The notes beneath the pieces are model-generated. The model worked only from the letters and a program-made list of their open reading frames with translations. It was not told the origin of the DNA and searched no databases. DNA of 59,535 nucleotides, taken from Lyngbya sp. HA4199-MV5. Its GTDB lineage: Bacteria > Cyanobacteriota > Cyanobacteriia > Leptolyngbyales > Leptolyngbyaceae. The DNA is taken from the NCBI GenBank assembly GCA_019359375.1, contig JAHHHL010000041.1:1-59535 (forward strand), in the 5' to 3' direction. Shown here piece by piece: positions 1-9,087 of this stretch (its first letter is position 1; the number at the start of each line of letters is the position of its first letter). A program made the position numbers and the translations under genes.

Positions 1-52
1 CGAATAACTTTAGCTGGCTCACTCGTTCAGCGATAATGGTTTCTAGTTTCAT
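1..52 (-). CDS. 5' end of an unidentified gene (partial)
   Basis: Only the first 17 codons lie in the window; they read MKLETIIAERVSQLKLF on the minus strand and run off base 1 without a stop. The ATG is preceded, about nine bases upstream, by GAGGG, a plausible ribosome binding site. The product cannot be identified from this stub. It lies upstream of uraH on the same strand, separated by about 210 bases, so a shared operon is possible but not shown. Confidence 0.4.
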   Translation of the reverse strand, partial: MKLETIIAERVSQLKLF

Positions 53-174
53 GGGCGTAGTCCCTCGAATGCTTTTCTATTCTGAAACTACGCCTTTTCT
101 GTCCCCCGCGCTTTTTTTCGTTCACCCACTTCAGTAGCGTACTCTTCGTGTAACCCTGAAGAACCCAGTAGTCG

Positions 175-215
175 CTCACAGCGGTCAGCGATCAGGAGTC
201 AGGAGTTAATAGAAC
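175..215. repeat. Short heptamer repeat tract
   Basis: Units of GCGGTCA and GTCAGGA type lie next to each other here. They belong to the 7-bp repeat families found in most intergenic spaces of this window. No gene is visible between 53 and 266. Confidence 0.45.
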
Positions 216-266
216 CTTCATCCCACCGCAAAGCGGAAGCAAGCTACATCCCTCACTTTTCAGCCT

Positions 267-626
267 TTAGCTCCCCCGATAGGTACTGTACGACCAGGGT
301 GAAGCTAGCAGCGCTACATGATAGTGAGCATCGGGATCAGCAATGCCAAATTGAATCGGAATGTCATTTAAAAAGGGCGGGTTGGGCAAGTCGTGCAGGT
401 GTTGTGCAAAATACGCTCCCGCACTGAAGACCAACTCATACACGCCTGCTTGCAAGGCTCCATCAGCTAATAACGGACTGTCTGTGCGTCCATCGGCATT
501 CGTGGTGACTGTTTTCAACAGCGTTTTTTTGCCAGAGGGCGCGATCGACCAGAGCGCGATCGCCAAACCCGCCGCCGGACAGCCGCGTGCCGTATCAAGA
601 ACATGGGTTGTGAGTTTGCCAGACAT
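267..626 (-). CDS. uraH: 5-hydroxyisourate hydrolase (transthyretin-like)
   Basis: Predicted to hydrolyse 5-hydroxyisourate, the unstable product of urate oxidation, to OHCU in the purine-to-allantoin pathway; probably a cytosolic homotetramer. The 119-residue length is typical. The N-terminal THVLDTARGCPA block carries the conserved histidine, and the protein ends in SYSTYRGS, the C-terminal YRGS signature that separates HIU hydrolases from vertebrate transthyretins. The start ATG at 626 gives the usual N-terminus, although no good Shine-Dalgarno sequence is visible. The next gene, on the opposite strand, is guanine deaminase, which supports a purine-breakdown context. No urate oxidase or OHCU decarboxylase lies in the window. 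Confidence 0.9.
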   Translation of the reverse strand: MSGKLTTHVLDTARGCPAAGLAIALWSIAPSGKKTLLKTVTTNADGRTDSPLLADGALQAGVYELVFSAGAYFAQHLHDLPNPPFLNDIPIQFGIADPDAHYHVALLASPWSYSTYRGS

Positions 627-639
627 GGGAAAGAGGGGT

Positions 640-820
640 GAGGAGTGAGGGGTGAATGAGAAGTTTTGAATTAAGAGTGAGGAGAAAAGGATAGTGAGGA
701 GAAAAGGATAAAGGATGAAGGAGAGAGTATAAAAACTTAGCCTTCAGCCTCCTGCCCTCTGCCTTCTGCCTTTTTTTAGCCTTTATCCTTCTGCCCTCTG
801 CCTTCTACCATTGCTGCTTT
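640..820. repeat. Mixed heptamer repeats between uraH and guaD
   Basis: The 282-base divergent spacer holds several 7-bp-period families in a row: GAGGGGT/GAGGAGT, GGATAAA/GGATGAA, then CTGCCCT/CTGCCTT. No ORF is visible. Promoters for both flanking genes must lie here or in the following 90 bases, but no clear consensus elements stand out. Confidence 0.7.
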
Positions 821-908
821 TGTCATTTTAGATACGCAGTGACTTGAGGGGTATGATTTCATGAGACAAATCGTGATTAATCTGTACTTATCCTCTTGAG
901 CTAGTAAC

Positions 909-2228
909 GTGTCTTTAAAAGCATTTCGTGGTGCCTTGCTCGATTTTGTTGATGATCCATTCTATGCATCTGAGGCAGACAGTGTTCGGTATTTACCAGA
1001 CGGTTTGCTGGTTTTAGAAGATGGCAAAGTGAAAGCACTGGGAACTTACGAAAGCCTTCAGGCAAGCTATGCAAACGTTCCTGTGACAGTGTATCCCGAT
1101 CGGCTGATCATGCCAGGGTTCATTGATACGCATGTGCATTTTCCGCAAACGGAGATGATTGCGGCGTATGGAGAGCAACTGCTGGAGTGGTTAAGCAAGT
1201 ACACGTTTCCAACTGAGGGTAAGTTTAAAGATAAGGCGTATGCTCAGGAAATAGCGTCTTTTTTCCTGGATGAATTACTGAAGCATGGCACAACAACTGC
1301 CCTGGTGTTTACAACAGTTTATCCGCAGTCGGTGGATGCCTTTTTTGAAGAAGCCAACCGTCGCCATCTTCGCATGATTGCAGGCAAGGTGCTGATGGAT
1401 CGTCGTGCGCCAGACTTTTTAACCGATACGCCAGAAACCGCTTATGCCGAAAGCAAGCAACTGATTGAGAAATGGCACGGGCACGATCGCCTCTTGTATG
1501 CCATTACGCCCCGGTTTGCCGTTACCTCCAGCGATGAGCAACTGCGACTGGCAGGCAAGCTACTGGCAGAGTTTCCCGATGTCTACATGCACACGCACCT
1601 GTCCGAAAACGTCAATGAGGTCAGGCTGGTGGCAGAGTTGTTTCCTGATAGCGATGGCTATTTGGATGTGTACGATCGCGCCGGGTTGGTTGGTAGCAAG
1701 TCTGTGTTTGCTCATGGCGTTCAGTTGACCGATGCCGAATTTCAGCGCTTGTCGATCGCACGATCGGCGATCGCGTTCTGCCCGACCTCAAACCTCTTTT
1801 TGGGTAGCGGACTCTTTAACCTGAAGCGAGCAAAGTCTGTAGATGCACCCGTCAAGGTTGGTCTAGGGACGGATGTGGGAGGCGGTACCAGCCTTTCAAT
1901 GCTGAAAACCACTAGCGAAGCTTACAAAGTTACGCAACTGCGAGGTGAAACGCTCTCACCCTTTCAGGCACTCTTTCTTGCCACATTGGGAGGTGCCAGA
2001 GCGCTGTCTTTAGAAGACCGACTGGGCAATTTTGAACCAGAAAAGGAAGCCGATTTTATTGTGTTGAATCCCAGAGCCACACCGTTGATGGCACGACGCA
2101 ATCCAACGGCGATCGCCACATCTCTACCCGAATTGGCAGATCAAGCCTTTGCCACGATGATTTTGGGGGACGATCGGGCGATTCACGCCACTTATGTTAT
2201 GGGTGAGTTGGCATACGAGCAAGGGTAG
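909..2228 (+). CDS. guaD: Guanine deaminase
   Basis: Predicted zinc amidohydrolase converting guanine to xanthine and ammonia in purine salvage or catabolism. The 439 residues match the usual GuaD length. Metal ligands are visible in order: H75 and H77 in THVHFPQTEM, H228/H230 in MHTHLSEN, H269 in FAHGVQ and D322 in GLGTDVGGG. The stretch after HVH (QTEMIAAYGEQLLEWL) is characteristic of guanine deaminases rather than other amidohydrolases. The start is GTG; the reading frame opens directly with MSLKAFRGALLDF, which fits the family. The gene lies 180 bases upstream of a Rieske oxygenase on the same strand and divergent from uraH. Confidence 0.92.
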   Translation: MSLKAFRGALLDFVDDPFYASEADSVRYLPDGLLVLEDGKVKALGTYESLQASYANVPVTVYPDRLIMPGFIDTHVHFPQTEMIAAYGEQLLEWLSKYTFPTEGKFKDKAYAQEIASFFLDELLKHGTTTALVFTTVYPQSVDAFFEEANRRHLRMIAGKVLMDRRAPDFLTDTPETAYAESKQLIEKWHGHDRLLYAITPRFAVTSSDEQLRLAGKLLAEFPDVYMHTHLSENVNEVRLVAELFPDSDGYLDVYDRAGLVGSKSVFAHGVQLTDAEFQRLSIARSAIAFCPTSNLFLGSGLFNLKRAKSVDAPVKVGLGTDVGGGTSLSMLKTTSEAYKVTQLRGETLSPFQALFLATLGGARALSLEDRLGNFEPEKEADFIVLNPRATPLMARRNPTAIATSLPELADQAFATMILGDDRAIHATYVMGELAYEQG

Positions 2229-2395
2229 GAAGGCAGAGGGCAGAGGGAGTTTTTGGTTTTTAGTTTTTAGTGTTTAGAATGAGTCAGAAATAGTTCTTGC
2301 ACTAACAACCAACAACTAACAACCAACAACTAACAACTGGTTCAACTCAAAACTCTCAGGCTGACCGCTGACTGCTGACTGCTGATCGGGGTATT
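2229..2395. repeat. Heptamer repeats between guaD and the Rieske gene
   Basis: Contains GGCAGAG, TTTTTAG, CAACAAC/TAACAAC and GACTGCT-type heptamers, directly after the guaD stop codon. The same families recur at 24279, 33841, 45640 and elsewhere. Confidence 0.75.
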
Positions 2396-2408
2396 AGAGG
2401 AACACAAG

Positions 2409-3386
2409 ATGGTTGATGATCCGGTGGTTCTGAATGATTGGCATCCTGTGGCACGATCGGGGGATGTGCGGGAAGGTTCGCTGCTGCCCATTGGCTTGTT
2501 GGAAGAAGACCTGGTGCTTTGGCGCACGGGCGATCGAGTCTATGCCTGCCAGGATGTATGTGCCCATCGTGGAACGCGCCTGTCTTGCGGTCATGTGAAG
2601 GAAGACACGCTGGTTTGCCCGTATCACGGTTGGGCATATAACGGTGAGGGGCAATGCGTTCACATCCCGGCGCATCCTGAGCAGACCATCCCAAAACGCG
2701 CTCAGGTGCAGACCTATCGTGTGCAAGAGCGGTACAACCTGGTTTGGGTAGCGATCGGTGAACCCACTCACGACATTCCACCCTTTCCTGAATGGGATGA
2801 TCCCACCTATCGCAAGCTGCTATGTGGTCCTTATGGGGCATTTGACCTGTGTGGTTTGCGGGCGATCGAAAACTTTCTCGATGTGGCGCACTTTCCCTTC
2901 ATCCACGAGGGTATTTTGGGCGATGCGGCTTACCCGGAAATTGAGGACTATGGGACGACGATCGAGCCGGATGGTGTCCTCTCGAAAGGGGTTAGCGTCT
3001 ACCAGCCCAACCCCTACGGCACGGGTCAGGGCGGCGTGGTTTCCTACACCTATCGGGCGCTCCGACCCTTCACGGCGTATTTAGCAAAGGAGTCTGAAGG
3101 TGCCCGCTTTTCCATTCTCTTTTGCGTTACGCCCCATGCAGCCGTGAGCAGCACCCTCTGGATGTGGATGGCGCTAAATTATGACCACGAAACGCCTGCG
3201 GACGAGCTGATTGCGTGGCAAGAGAAAATTCTGAACCAGGATATTCCCATCATTCAAGCGCAACGTCCTGCCCTACTGCCGCTGGATGGTCAGACGGATT
3301 TGTTGTTGAATAGCGATCGCACCTTAATTGCCTACCGCAAATGGTTGCAGGCAATGGGTTTGCGCTTTGGTACGGTCGGCAGCTAA
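2409..3386 (+). CDS. Rieske non-haem iron oxygenase, alpha subunit-like
   Basis: A 325-residue terminal oxygenase. The Rieske [2Fe-2S] ligands are C51 and H53 (CAHRG) and C70 and H73 (CPYHGW), 19 residues apart as usual. The mononuclear iron site follows in ENFLDVAHFPFIH: H161 and H166, with D158 as the likely bridging aspartate. Such proteins hydroxylate or N-/O-demethylate ring substrates using electrons from a separate reductase, which is not encoded nearby. The neighbours, guanine deaminase and HIU hydrolase, suggest a purine substrate. In Klebsiella pneumoniae the oxygenase-like HpxDE pair oxidises hypoxanthine, so oxidation of xanthine to urate is possible here. That role is inference; the generic call is firm. 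Confidence 0.85.
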   Translation: MVDDPVVLNDWHPVARSGDVREGSLLPIGLLEEDLVLWRTGDRVYACQDVCAHRGTRLSCGHVKEDTLVCPYHGWAYNGEGQCVHIPAHPEQTIPKRAQVQTYRVQERYNLVWVAIGEPTHDIPPFPEWDDPTYRKLLCGPYGAFDLCGLRAIENFLDVAHFPFIHEGILGDAAYPEIEDYGTTIEPDGVLSKGVSVYQPNPYGTGQGGVVSYTYRALRPFTAYLAKESEGARFSILFCVTPHAAVSSTLWMWMALNYDHETPADELIAWQEKILNQDIPIIQAQRPALLPLDGQTDLLLNSDRTLIAYRKWLQAMGLRFGTVGS

Positions 3387-3656
3387 ACGATGGACGCTGA
3401 CGGCAAGCGATAGACTAGAGATCGATGTCCTGTAGACTTTTTGATGCACTCAGTATCAATCCCCACCGCAGCGTTGGCATGGTGAACGTAATCTTAGCGA
3501 TCGACGCTCTGCATTTCTACAGCCGTTTGCCTTTGCAACACCACACCCTACACCCTACACCCGCCTCGACAAGCCTGTGGCTTACTCAATTAAGAACCGC
3601 TGTAACTATTTCTGCGCCCTTAAACATTCCTTTATCGCTCTCTAGAGACTCTGACT

Positions 3657-6269
3657 ATGCTTGAAGCCTACCGCCAACACATTGTCGATCGCGCCGCTCA
3701 AGGGGTGCCTCCACTGCCGTTGAGTGCTGCCCAAATGTCTGCATTAGGTGAATTACTGAAGCAACCGCCTGTCGGAGAAGCAGAGTTTTTGCTGACGCTC
3801 TTGCGCGATCGCGTCCCGCCCGGTGTGGATCAGGCGGCGTATGTGAAGGCAGGGTTTTTAACGGCGATCGCCAAAGGCGAAACGACCAGTCCCCTGGTGT
3901 CGCCCAAAGATGCGGTTGACCTGTTAGGCACCATGATGGGCGGCTACAACGTCCATTCGCTCATTGATCTGCTGCAAGTTGCTGATGCTGAGATTGCGAC
4001 AGCCGCCACCCAATCGCTGAGCAAAATTCTCCTCGTTTACGATGCTTACCATGATGTGCAAGAACTCGCAGCGAATGGCAACCTCTACGCCAAGCAGGTA
4101 CTCGACTCCTGGGCAAACGCCGATTGGTTCACCAGCCGTCTGGAGCTAGCCGCCGCCATTACGGTTACGGTCTTCAAAGTGCCCGGAGAAACTAACACCG
4201 ACGATCTATCCCCTGCGCCCCACGCTACTACGCGCCCCGATATTCCCCTCCATGCTCAGGTCATGTTGGAGACCCGCCAGCCCGGAAGCCTGGAGACGAT
4301 CGCCGCGCTTAAACAAAAAGGGCATCCCGTTGCCTACGTCGGCGATGTGGTGGGGACAGGTTCTTCCCGCAAATCCGCCATTAACTCGGTGCTATGGCAC
4401 ATTGGCGACGACATTCCCTACGTGCCCAACAAGCGCACAGGTGGCTACATTCTGGGCGGCAAAATCGCGCCAATCTTTTTCAATACGGCAGAAGATTCGG
4501 GAGCATTGCCGATCGAGTGCGATGTCACTCAGCTTGAAACAGGTGATGTAATCACGCTCTATCCATATAAAGGCGAGATCACCAATGAAGCAGGCGAAGT
4601 GATTTCTACCTTTACCCTCAAACCCGATACCATTCTGGATGAAGTCCGGGCAGGTGGTCGCATTCCCCTTCTGATCGGTCGCACACTGACCGACAAAATC
4701 CGTGCCGATATGGGGTTAGGTCATAGTCCCTTATTCCGTCGTCCCCATCAGCCAAGCGATACAGGCAAAGGCTTTACGCTGGCACAAAAGATGGTCGGGA
4801 AGGCTTGCGGTCTCTCTGGTGTGCGTCCCGGCACCTCATGCGAGCCACTGATGACCACTGTGGGCTCCCAAGACACGACCGGACCTATGACCCGCGATGA
4901 GCTGAAAGAACTTGCCTGCCTGGGCTTCAGCGCCGATCTGGTCATGCAAAGCTTCTGCCATACCGCTGCATATCCCAAACCTGTAGATATCAAGACCCAC
5001 AAAGAGCTACCCGATTTCATGCACGAACGGGGTGGGGTGGCGCTACGTCCTGGTGACGGCATCATCCATTCCTGGCTCAACCGCATGTTGCTTCCCGACA
5101 CGGTTGGCACAGGTGGCGACTCTCACACCCGCTTTCCCCTGGGGATCTCCTTCCCGGCAGGGTCAGGTCTCGTAGCCTTCGCTGCTGCCCTCGGTGCCAT
5201 GCCGCTGGATATGCCCGAATCGGTGCTGGTGCGCTTCAAAGGCACCCTGCAACCAGGGGTTACTCTGCGCGATATTGTGAATGCCATTCCTTACGCTGCG
5301 ATGCAACGGGGATTGCTGACGGTTTCCAAAGAGAACAAGCAGAATGTGTTCTCCGGTCGCATTATGGAGATGGAAGGACTGCCCGATCTGAAGTTGGAAC
5401 AGGCGTTTGAACTGACGGACGCAACGGCAGAACGATCGTGCGCGGGGTCCACCATCAAACTCAGTACCGATACGGTGGCAGAGTACCTGCGATCGAACGT
5501 CGCCTTGATGAAAAACATGGTGGCACGGGGCTACGGCGATGCTCGTACCATTTTGCGTCGCGTTGCCAAGATGGAGCAATGGTTAGCCAACCCCAGCCTG
5601 ATGTCTGCCGATGCCGATGCCGAGTACACCGAAATCATTGAGGTAGATCTGGATCAAATCACGGAACCGATCGTCGCGGCTCCCAACGATCCCGACAACG
5701 TGAAGCTGATGTCTGAGTGTGCAGGCGACCCCGTTCATGAGGTGTTCATCGGCTCCTGCATGACCAACATCGGGCACTATCGCGCCGCTGCCAAAATCCT
5801 GGACGGTGCGGGACCCGTGAAAGTCCGTCTCTGGATCTGCCCACCCACTCGCATGGACGAAAAGCAACTCCGCGAAGAAGGGATGTATGGTATCTTCGCC
5901 GCTGCTGGAGCCAGAACCGAAATGCCGGGATGTTCCCTCTGCATGGGCAACCAGGCGCGGGTGGCAGATGGCACCACGGTTTTCTCTACCTCTACACGGA
6001 ACTTCAACAACCGCATGGGCAAGGGCGCTCAGGTCTATCTTGGCTCAGCAGAACTCGCTGCCGTGTGTGCGCTGTTGGGCAAAATTCCCACCGTTGAGGA
6101 ATATATGGCGATCGTCACCAAAAAGATTGATCCCTTCGCCGCTGACCTCTACCGCTACCTCAACTTCGACCAGATCCCCGACTTTGAAGATGAAGGTCGC
6201 GTCATTCCCCTCGACGAAATGCCTCGGATTGAGGACATCCTGGGAATGCCAACTGCCGCCGCGCGTTAG
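3657..6269 (+). CDS. acnB: Aconitate hydratase B (bifunctional aconitase / 2-methylisocitrate dehydratase)
   Basis: TCA-cycle enzyme interconverting citrate and isocitrate through a [4Fe-4S] cluster; AcnB-type enzymes may also hydrate 2-methyl-cis-aconitate. The 870 residues match AcnB (about 865), with the B-type order: N-terminal HEAT-like domain (about 1-160), swivel domain (about 165-370), then the catalytic domains. Cluster cysteines are C701 (GSCMTN), C759 and C762 (GCSLCMGN), the spacing of E. coli AcnB. The ATG at 3657 gives the standard MLEAYRQHI start. It is monocistronic, with a 270-base upstream spacer, and convergent with the RCK gene. AcnB-type enzymes can bind mRNA when the cluster is lost; nothing in the sequence bears on that here. 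Confidence 0.96.
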   Translation: MLEAYRQHIVDRAAQGVPPLPLSAAQMSALGELLKQPPVGEAEFLLTLLRDRVPPGVDQAAYVKAGFLTAIAKGETTSPLVSPKDAVDLLGTMMGGYNVHSLIDLLQVADAEIATAATQSLSKILLVYDAYHDVQELAANGNLYAKQVLDSWANADWFTSRLELAAAITVTVFKVPGETNTDDLSPAPHATTRPDIPLHAQVMLETRQPGSLETIAALKQKGHPVAYVGDVVGTGSSRKSAINSVLWHIGDDIPYVPNKRTGGYILGGKIAPIFFNTAEDSGALPIECDVTQLETGDVITLYPYKGEITNEAGEVISTFTLKPDTILDEVRAGGRIPLLIGRTLTDKIRADMGLGHSPLFRRPHQPSDTGKGFTLAQKMVGKACGLSGVRPGTSCEPLMTTVGSQDTTGPMTRDELKELACLGFSADLVMQSFCHTAAYPKPVDIKTHKELPDFMHERGGVALRPGDGIIHSWLNRMLLPDTVGTGGDSHTRFPLGISFPAGSGLVAFAAALGAMPLDMPESVLVRFKGTLQPGVTLRDIVNAIPYAAMQRGLLTVSKENKQNVFSGRIMEMEGLPDLKLEQAFELTDATAERSCAGSTIKLSTDTVAEYLRSNVALMKNMVARGYGDARTILRRVAKMEQWLANPSLMSADADAEYTEIIEVDLDQITEPIVAAPNDPDNVKLMSECAGDPVHEVFIGSCMTNIGHYRAAAKILDGAGPVKVRLWICPPTRMDEKQLREEGMYGIFAAAGARTEMPGCSLCMGNQARVADGTTVFSTSTRNFNNRMGKGAQVYLGSAELAAVCALLGKIPTVEEYMAIVTKKIDPFAADLYRYLNFDQIPDFEDEGRVIPLDEMPRIEDILGMPTAAAR

Positions 6270-6381
6270 GCAGAAACAACGCAGAACGACTGCCATACAA
6301 GAATTCGCTTTGCCAAGCACGCCTCAGAACATAGGACTTACGCAAACCTCGGAGGTTCTCACCAGGCATCAAGCATTGCAG

Positions 6382-8571
6382 CTAACGTTGTGGCTCTGGC
6401 ACCAAATGAGCAAGCACTTGAGCCTTACGCAGTTGACGGGTGAGGCGTTGTGCCTGGTGTTTATACAGCGGCACGGGTAGAAGGCTGGGGAGTTGGTTGA
6501 TGCAATCACGCGCCATTGTCAGGCTGCAGCCAGAAATACGAGCGATCGTGGTTGCACCATCAAACACGGCATCTTTAGACAGAGCTTGATCAATACAGAT
6601 CTGCCATTGACGCGGTAGCCTTTCACCGCGCTCGATTTGCTGCAAACTGTTGATGGATGCTAAAACCACTAGCCGATCGCCCACTTCTAGCCGGATGTCA
6701 TCGGATGGCATTAAGCGCACAGATGCGTGCGATCGTTGATGCAAGATGGGCACCGCGCCATAGCCGTAAGCCACCTCGGCTAGTAAGCATCCTTGCAAAT
6801 GGTCGTCTGGCGCGATCGTGTATTCCGTGACTAAAACCGTCTGTTCATTCAACCGAATCAAGTTAAGGACTTTTTCACCAAACGCGGCGGCAACAAACGC
6901 TTCTGCGGCGAGTTCATAGGCGCACAGCACTTTGGCATAGGGCAACAGCCGATCGATACTGGCGCTAAAACGCGTATCAAACGTCCGAATGACCAGAGCA
7001 CAGTTGGGGTTAGCAGCATGAGCCATCAAGCCAAGCTCCAGGTTTGCCATTTCATCATCGGTTGCCAGCACCACACTTTTTGCGGTTGCCAGATTGACTT
7101 TTGCTAGCGTACTGGTGAGTTCATTCACCACCAGCGGCATCTGGGGGAGAAAGCTAGATTCGATCGCTTGATTACTCACGCCAACCAACGGGTGCTTAAT
7201 CTGCTGTAGAAAGGTGGCAACGCGTCGTCCCACCCGACCAAGACCAATTAACACGACATGATCGTGCTGAGGCAGCGGCGGACGCTTTTTGGGCAATTGA
7301 AACTTTGCGGCTAAAAGCGTTTCGGTCAACAGGGCATACAGTACGGCGATCGAGGCGGTACCTGCCATCATGTAGCTCAGATTCATGAGCCGCATCCACA
7401 AAGGAAAGGAGTCTTGAGGGCTGAGGCTGCCAAACACCGTGTCATAACTTCCCAACAGCATGACCCCTGAGACATAAAACGCTTGTAGCCAATTCACCTT
7501 GTGCGTCAGCTTAAAAACCACCGTGCCACACACCAGAAGCGAGAGCATAACGCTACCCACAATGAGGGCAACCCGTTTGGTTTGCTGCTGCGCCGTAGAC
7601 TGCCAAAGTTCTCGTAGCGTTCGCTGCAGGTAAGCGCCAGATAGAAGTTGCCGTCGTTTCTGCCACAATCGCTCGCTCCAACGTTTGGAGTGTGAAGACG
7701 GGGCGATCGGCGTTGCCGTCAGCTCGGTCAAATTCCCTGTCACCTCAATGTAGGCAACCAGATCACCGATTCGCACTCTGGCATCTGCCTCCCACTGATG
7801 AAATTCTGTGGGCAACGGCTGCCCCTCTGGGATATGGCTGAGTAAGCGCCGCGTCGCATTGTTCAGCTCATGCAGCACGCGCAAATCACGCCAACGATGT
7901 TCGTCATCAATCGAGACCTTCACGACTCGGAGCAAATGATCTCCCAGGTTGATAAAACCCCGGATTTCACTGGCGAGGGCTGCGATCGCAAAGGCAGGAG
8001 CAGGCAATTGGCTGGCTTCAAAGGCAACAAAATTGCCTAAGTTCTGACCCAGAAGCGCATTCAAATTTTGCTTGGACGATCGCACCACCAGCCGTACATC
8101 AGGATTGAGCAAGCGAATAGCAAACGCCGCCTCAATATTTACCCGCTCATCGCTCGTCACCAGCAGAACCGCTCTACAGGCGTGAATTTTTGCGTTTTCT
8201 AAACATTCTGGCTGACGGCAATCCCCCGTTACCAGGTCATCCAGCAACTCTGGTAAGGCTGCGATTTCCCAGCTTTCAGGCAGCGGTATCGTGATGGCAC
8301 TCACCAACACCCCAAACTCTTTGAGCACCATCGCGCAATATTGCCCTAAGCTTCCCAAACCACAAACCAGAAAGCGGGATGGCGTGGAAGGTTCAGGTTG
8401 GCGATCGTGCGCTGCGATCGTCTGTTCCCCCAATTGGGACTCTGATTCTGGTGGTAGCATGGCGGGCGTTAGATGAATCAGCGATGAATAGCTCACCACT
8501 ACTATGGCTAAGAATGCCCCAAATGCACACAGAATGGTGCGGAGTCCACAGCCGCCGAGCCAGACGAGCAA
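6382..8571 (-). CDS. Double RCK/TrkA-N membrane protein (putative potassium transport or channel)
   Basis: A 729-residue protein with two NAD-binding RCK modules on either side of a membrane block. It has an N-terminal hydrophobic segment (about 10-30), a first Rossmann motif CGLGSLG (70-76) with a TrkA-C-like region to about 270, three hydrophobic segments (about 332-352, 360-376, 397-420), a second Rossmann motif IGLGRVG (about 442) and a second TrkA-C-like region near 580-660. RCK domains gate potassium channels and Trk/Ktr transporters by nucleotide or ion binding. No TVGYG selectivity filter is seen; the likely pore segment reads LLGSYDTVFG. Substrate and direction are unknown. It ends 112 bases from the acnB stop (convergent). 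Confidence 0.75.
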   Translation of the reverse strand: MLVWLGGCGLRTILCAFGAFLAIVVVSYSSLIHLTPAMLPPESESQLGEQTIAAHDRQPEPSTPSRFLVCGLGSLGQYCAMVLKEFGVLVSAITIPLPESWEIAALPELLDDLVTGDCRQPECLENAKIHACRAVLLVTSDERVNIEAAFAIRLLNPDVRLVVRSSKQNLNALLGQNLGNFVAFEASQLPAPAFAIAALASEIRGFINLGDHLLRVVKVSIDDEHRWRDLRVLHELNNATRRLLSHIPEGQPLPTEFHQWEADARVRIGDLVAYIEVTGNLTELTATPIAPSSHSKRWSERLWQKRRQLLSGAYLQRTLRELWQSTAQQQTKRVALIVGSVMLSLLVCGTVVFKLTHKVNWLQAFYVSGVMLLGSYDTVFGSLSPQDSFPLWMRLMNLSYMMAGTASIAVLYALLTETLLAAKFQLPKKRPPLPQHDHVVLIGLGRVGRRVATFLQQIKHPLVGVSNQAIESSFLPQMPLVVNELTSTLAKVNLATAKSVVLATDDEMANLELGLMAHAANPNCALVIRTFDTRFSASIDRLLPYAKVLCAYELAAEAFVAAAFGEKVLNLIRLNEQTVLVTEYTIAPDDHLQGCLLAEVAYGYGAVPILHQRSHASVRLMPSDDIRLEVGDRLVVLASINSLQQIERGERLPRQWQICIDQALSKDAVFDGATTIARISGCSLTMARDCINQLPSLLPVPLYKHQAQRLTRQLRKAQVLAHLVPEPQR

Positions 8572-8613
8572 CGGTACCGACTAAAATAGAAACAGTTGCC
8601 GCCCTTTCTCTGC

Positions 8614-9087
8614 ATGAGTGAAACTGTCTACATTGAAACGAGTATTTTAGGCTATCTCACTGCCCGACCCAGCAGAGATCTCGTTGTAGCTGCCAATGTC
8701 GAGATAACAAGGGAGTGGTGGGATACGCGTCGCAGTGCTTTTCAACTCTACTCCTCCCAGGCAGTCCTAAAAGAAACCTCACAGGGAGATCCCGAAATCG
8801 CATCTCGGCAAATCGAAATCATTTCCAGCCTCGCGTTACTTGATTTGAACCAATCTGCACTTGATTTAGCAGAGCAATTTTTGGAACGCAGTAGCCTTCC
8901 TGCAAAAGCTGATGTTGATGCTATTCATATTGCAGCCGCAACAGTTCATGGTATGGATTATCTGCTCACATGGAATTGCAAACACATCGCTAATGCCCAA
9001 ATTCAAAGAAAATTAGCAGAAATTAGTCTTGATTTGGGGTATGAGTTACCCATTCTTTGTACACCTTATGAACTTCTTGGAGATTAA
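8614..9087 (+). CDS. PIN-domain ribonuclease toxin (VapC-like)
   Basis: A 157-residue PIN protein, probably a metal-dependent RNase toxin. It opens with SETVYIETSILGYLTARPSRD, in which the first acidic residue is Glu in place of the usual Asp. Further acidic positions are in KADVDAIHIAAA, and LLTWNCKHIAN is the conserved late PIN block. The frame is open from a TTG at 8596, but the ATG at 8614 places the catalytic strand right at the N-terminus as in relatives. The stop TAA shares its last base with the next gene's ATG, the coupling expected of a toxin-antitoxin pair. Here the toxin is first, as in several PIN families. Confidence 0.8.
   Translation: MSETVYIETSILGYLTARPSRDLVVAANVEITREWWDTRRSAFQLYSSQAVLKETSQGDPEIASRQIEIISSLALLDLNQSALDLAEQFLERSSLPAKADVDAIHIAAATVHGMDYLLTWNCKHIANAQIQRKLAEISLDLGYELPILCTPYELLGD

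Noticed and set aside
640-820. Regular repeats considered as a CRISPR array
   Set aside because: The units are contiguous 7-mers without unique spacers; no cas genes in the window.
2356-2841. 161-codon minus-strand ORF over the Rieske gene
   Set aside because: Antisense shadow of a gene with clear metal-binding motifs.
3425-3664. 79-codon ORF overlapping the acnB start
   Set aside because: No family, composition like a leader, and it overlaps a certain gene; treated as acnB upstream sequence.
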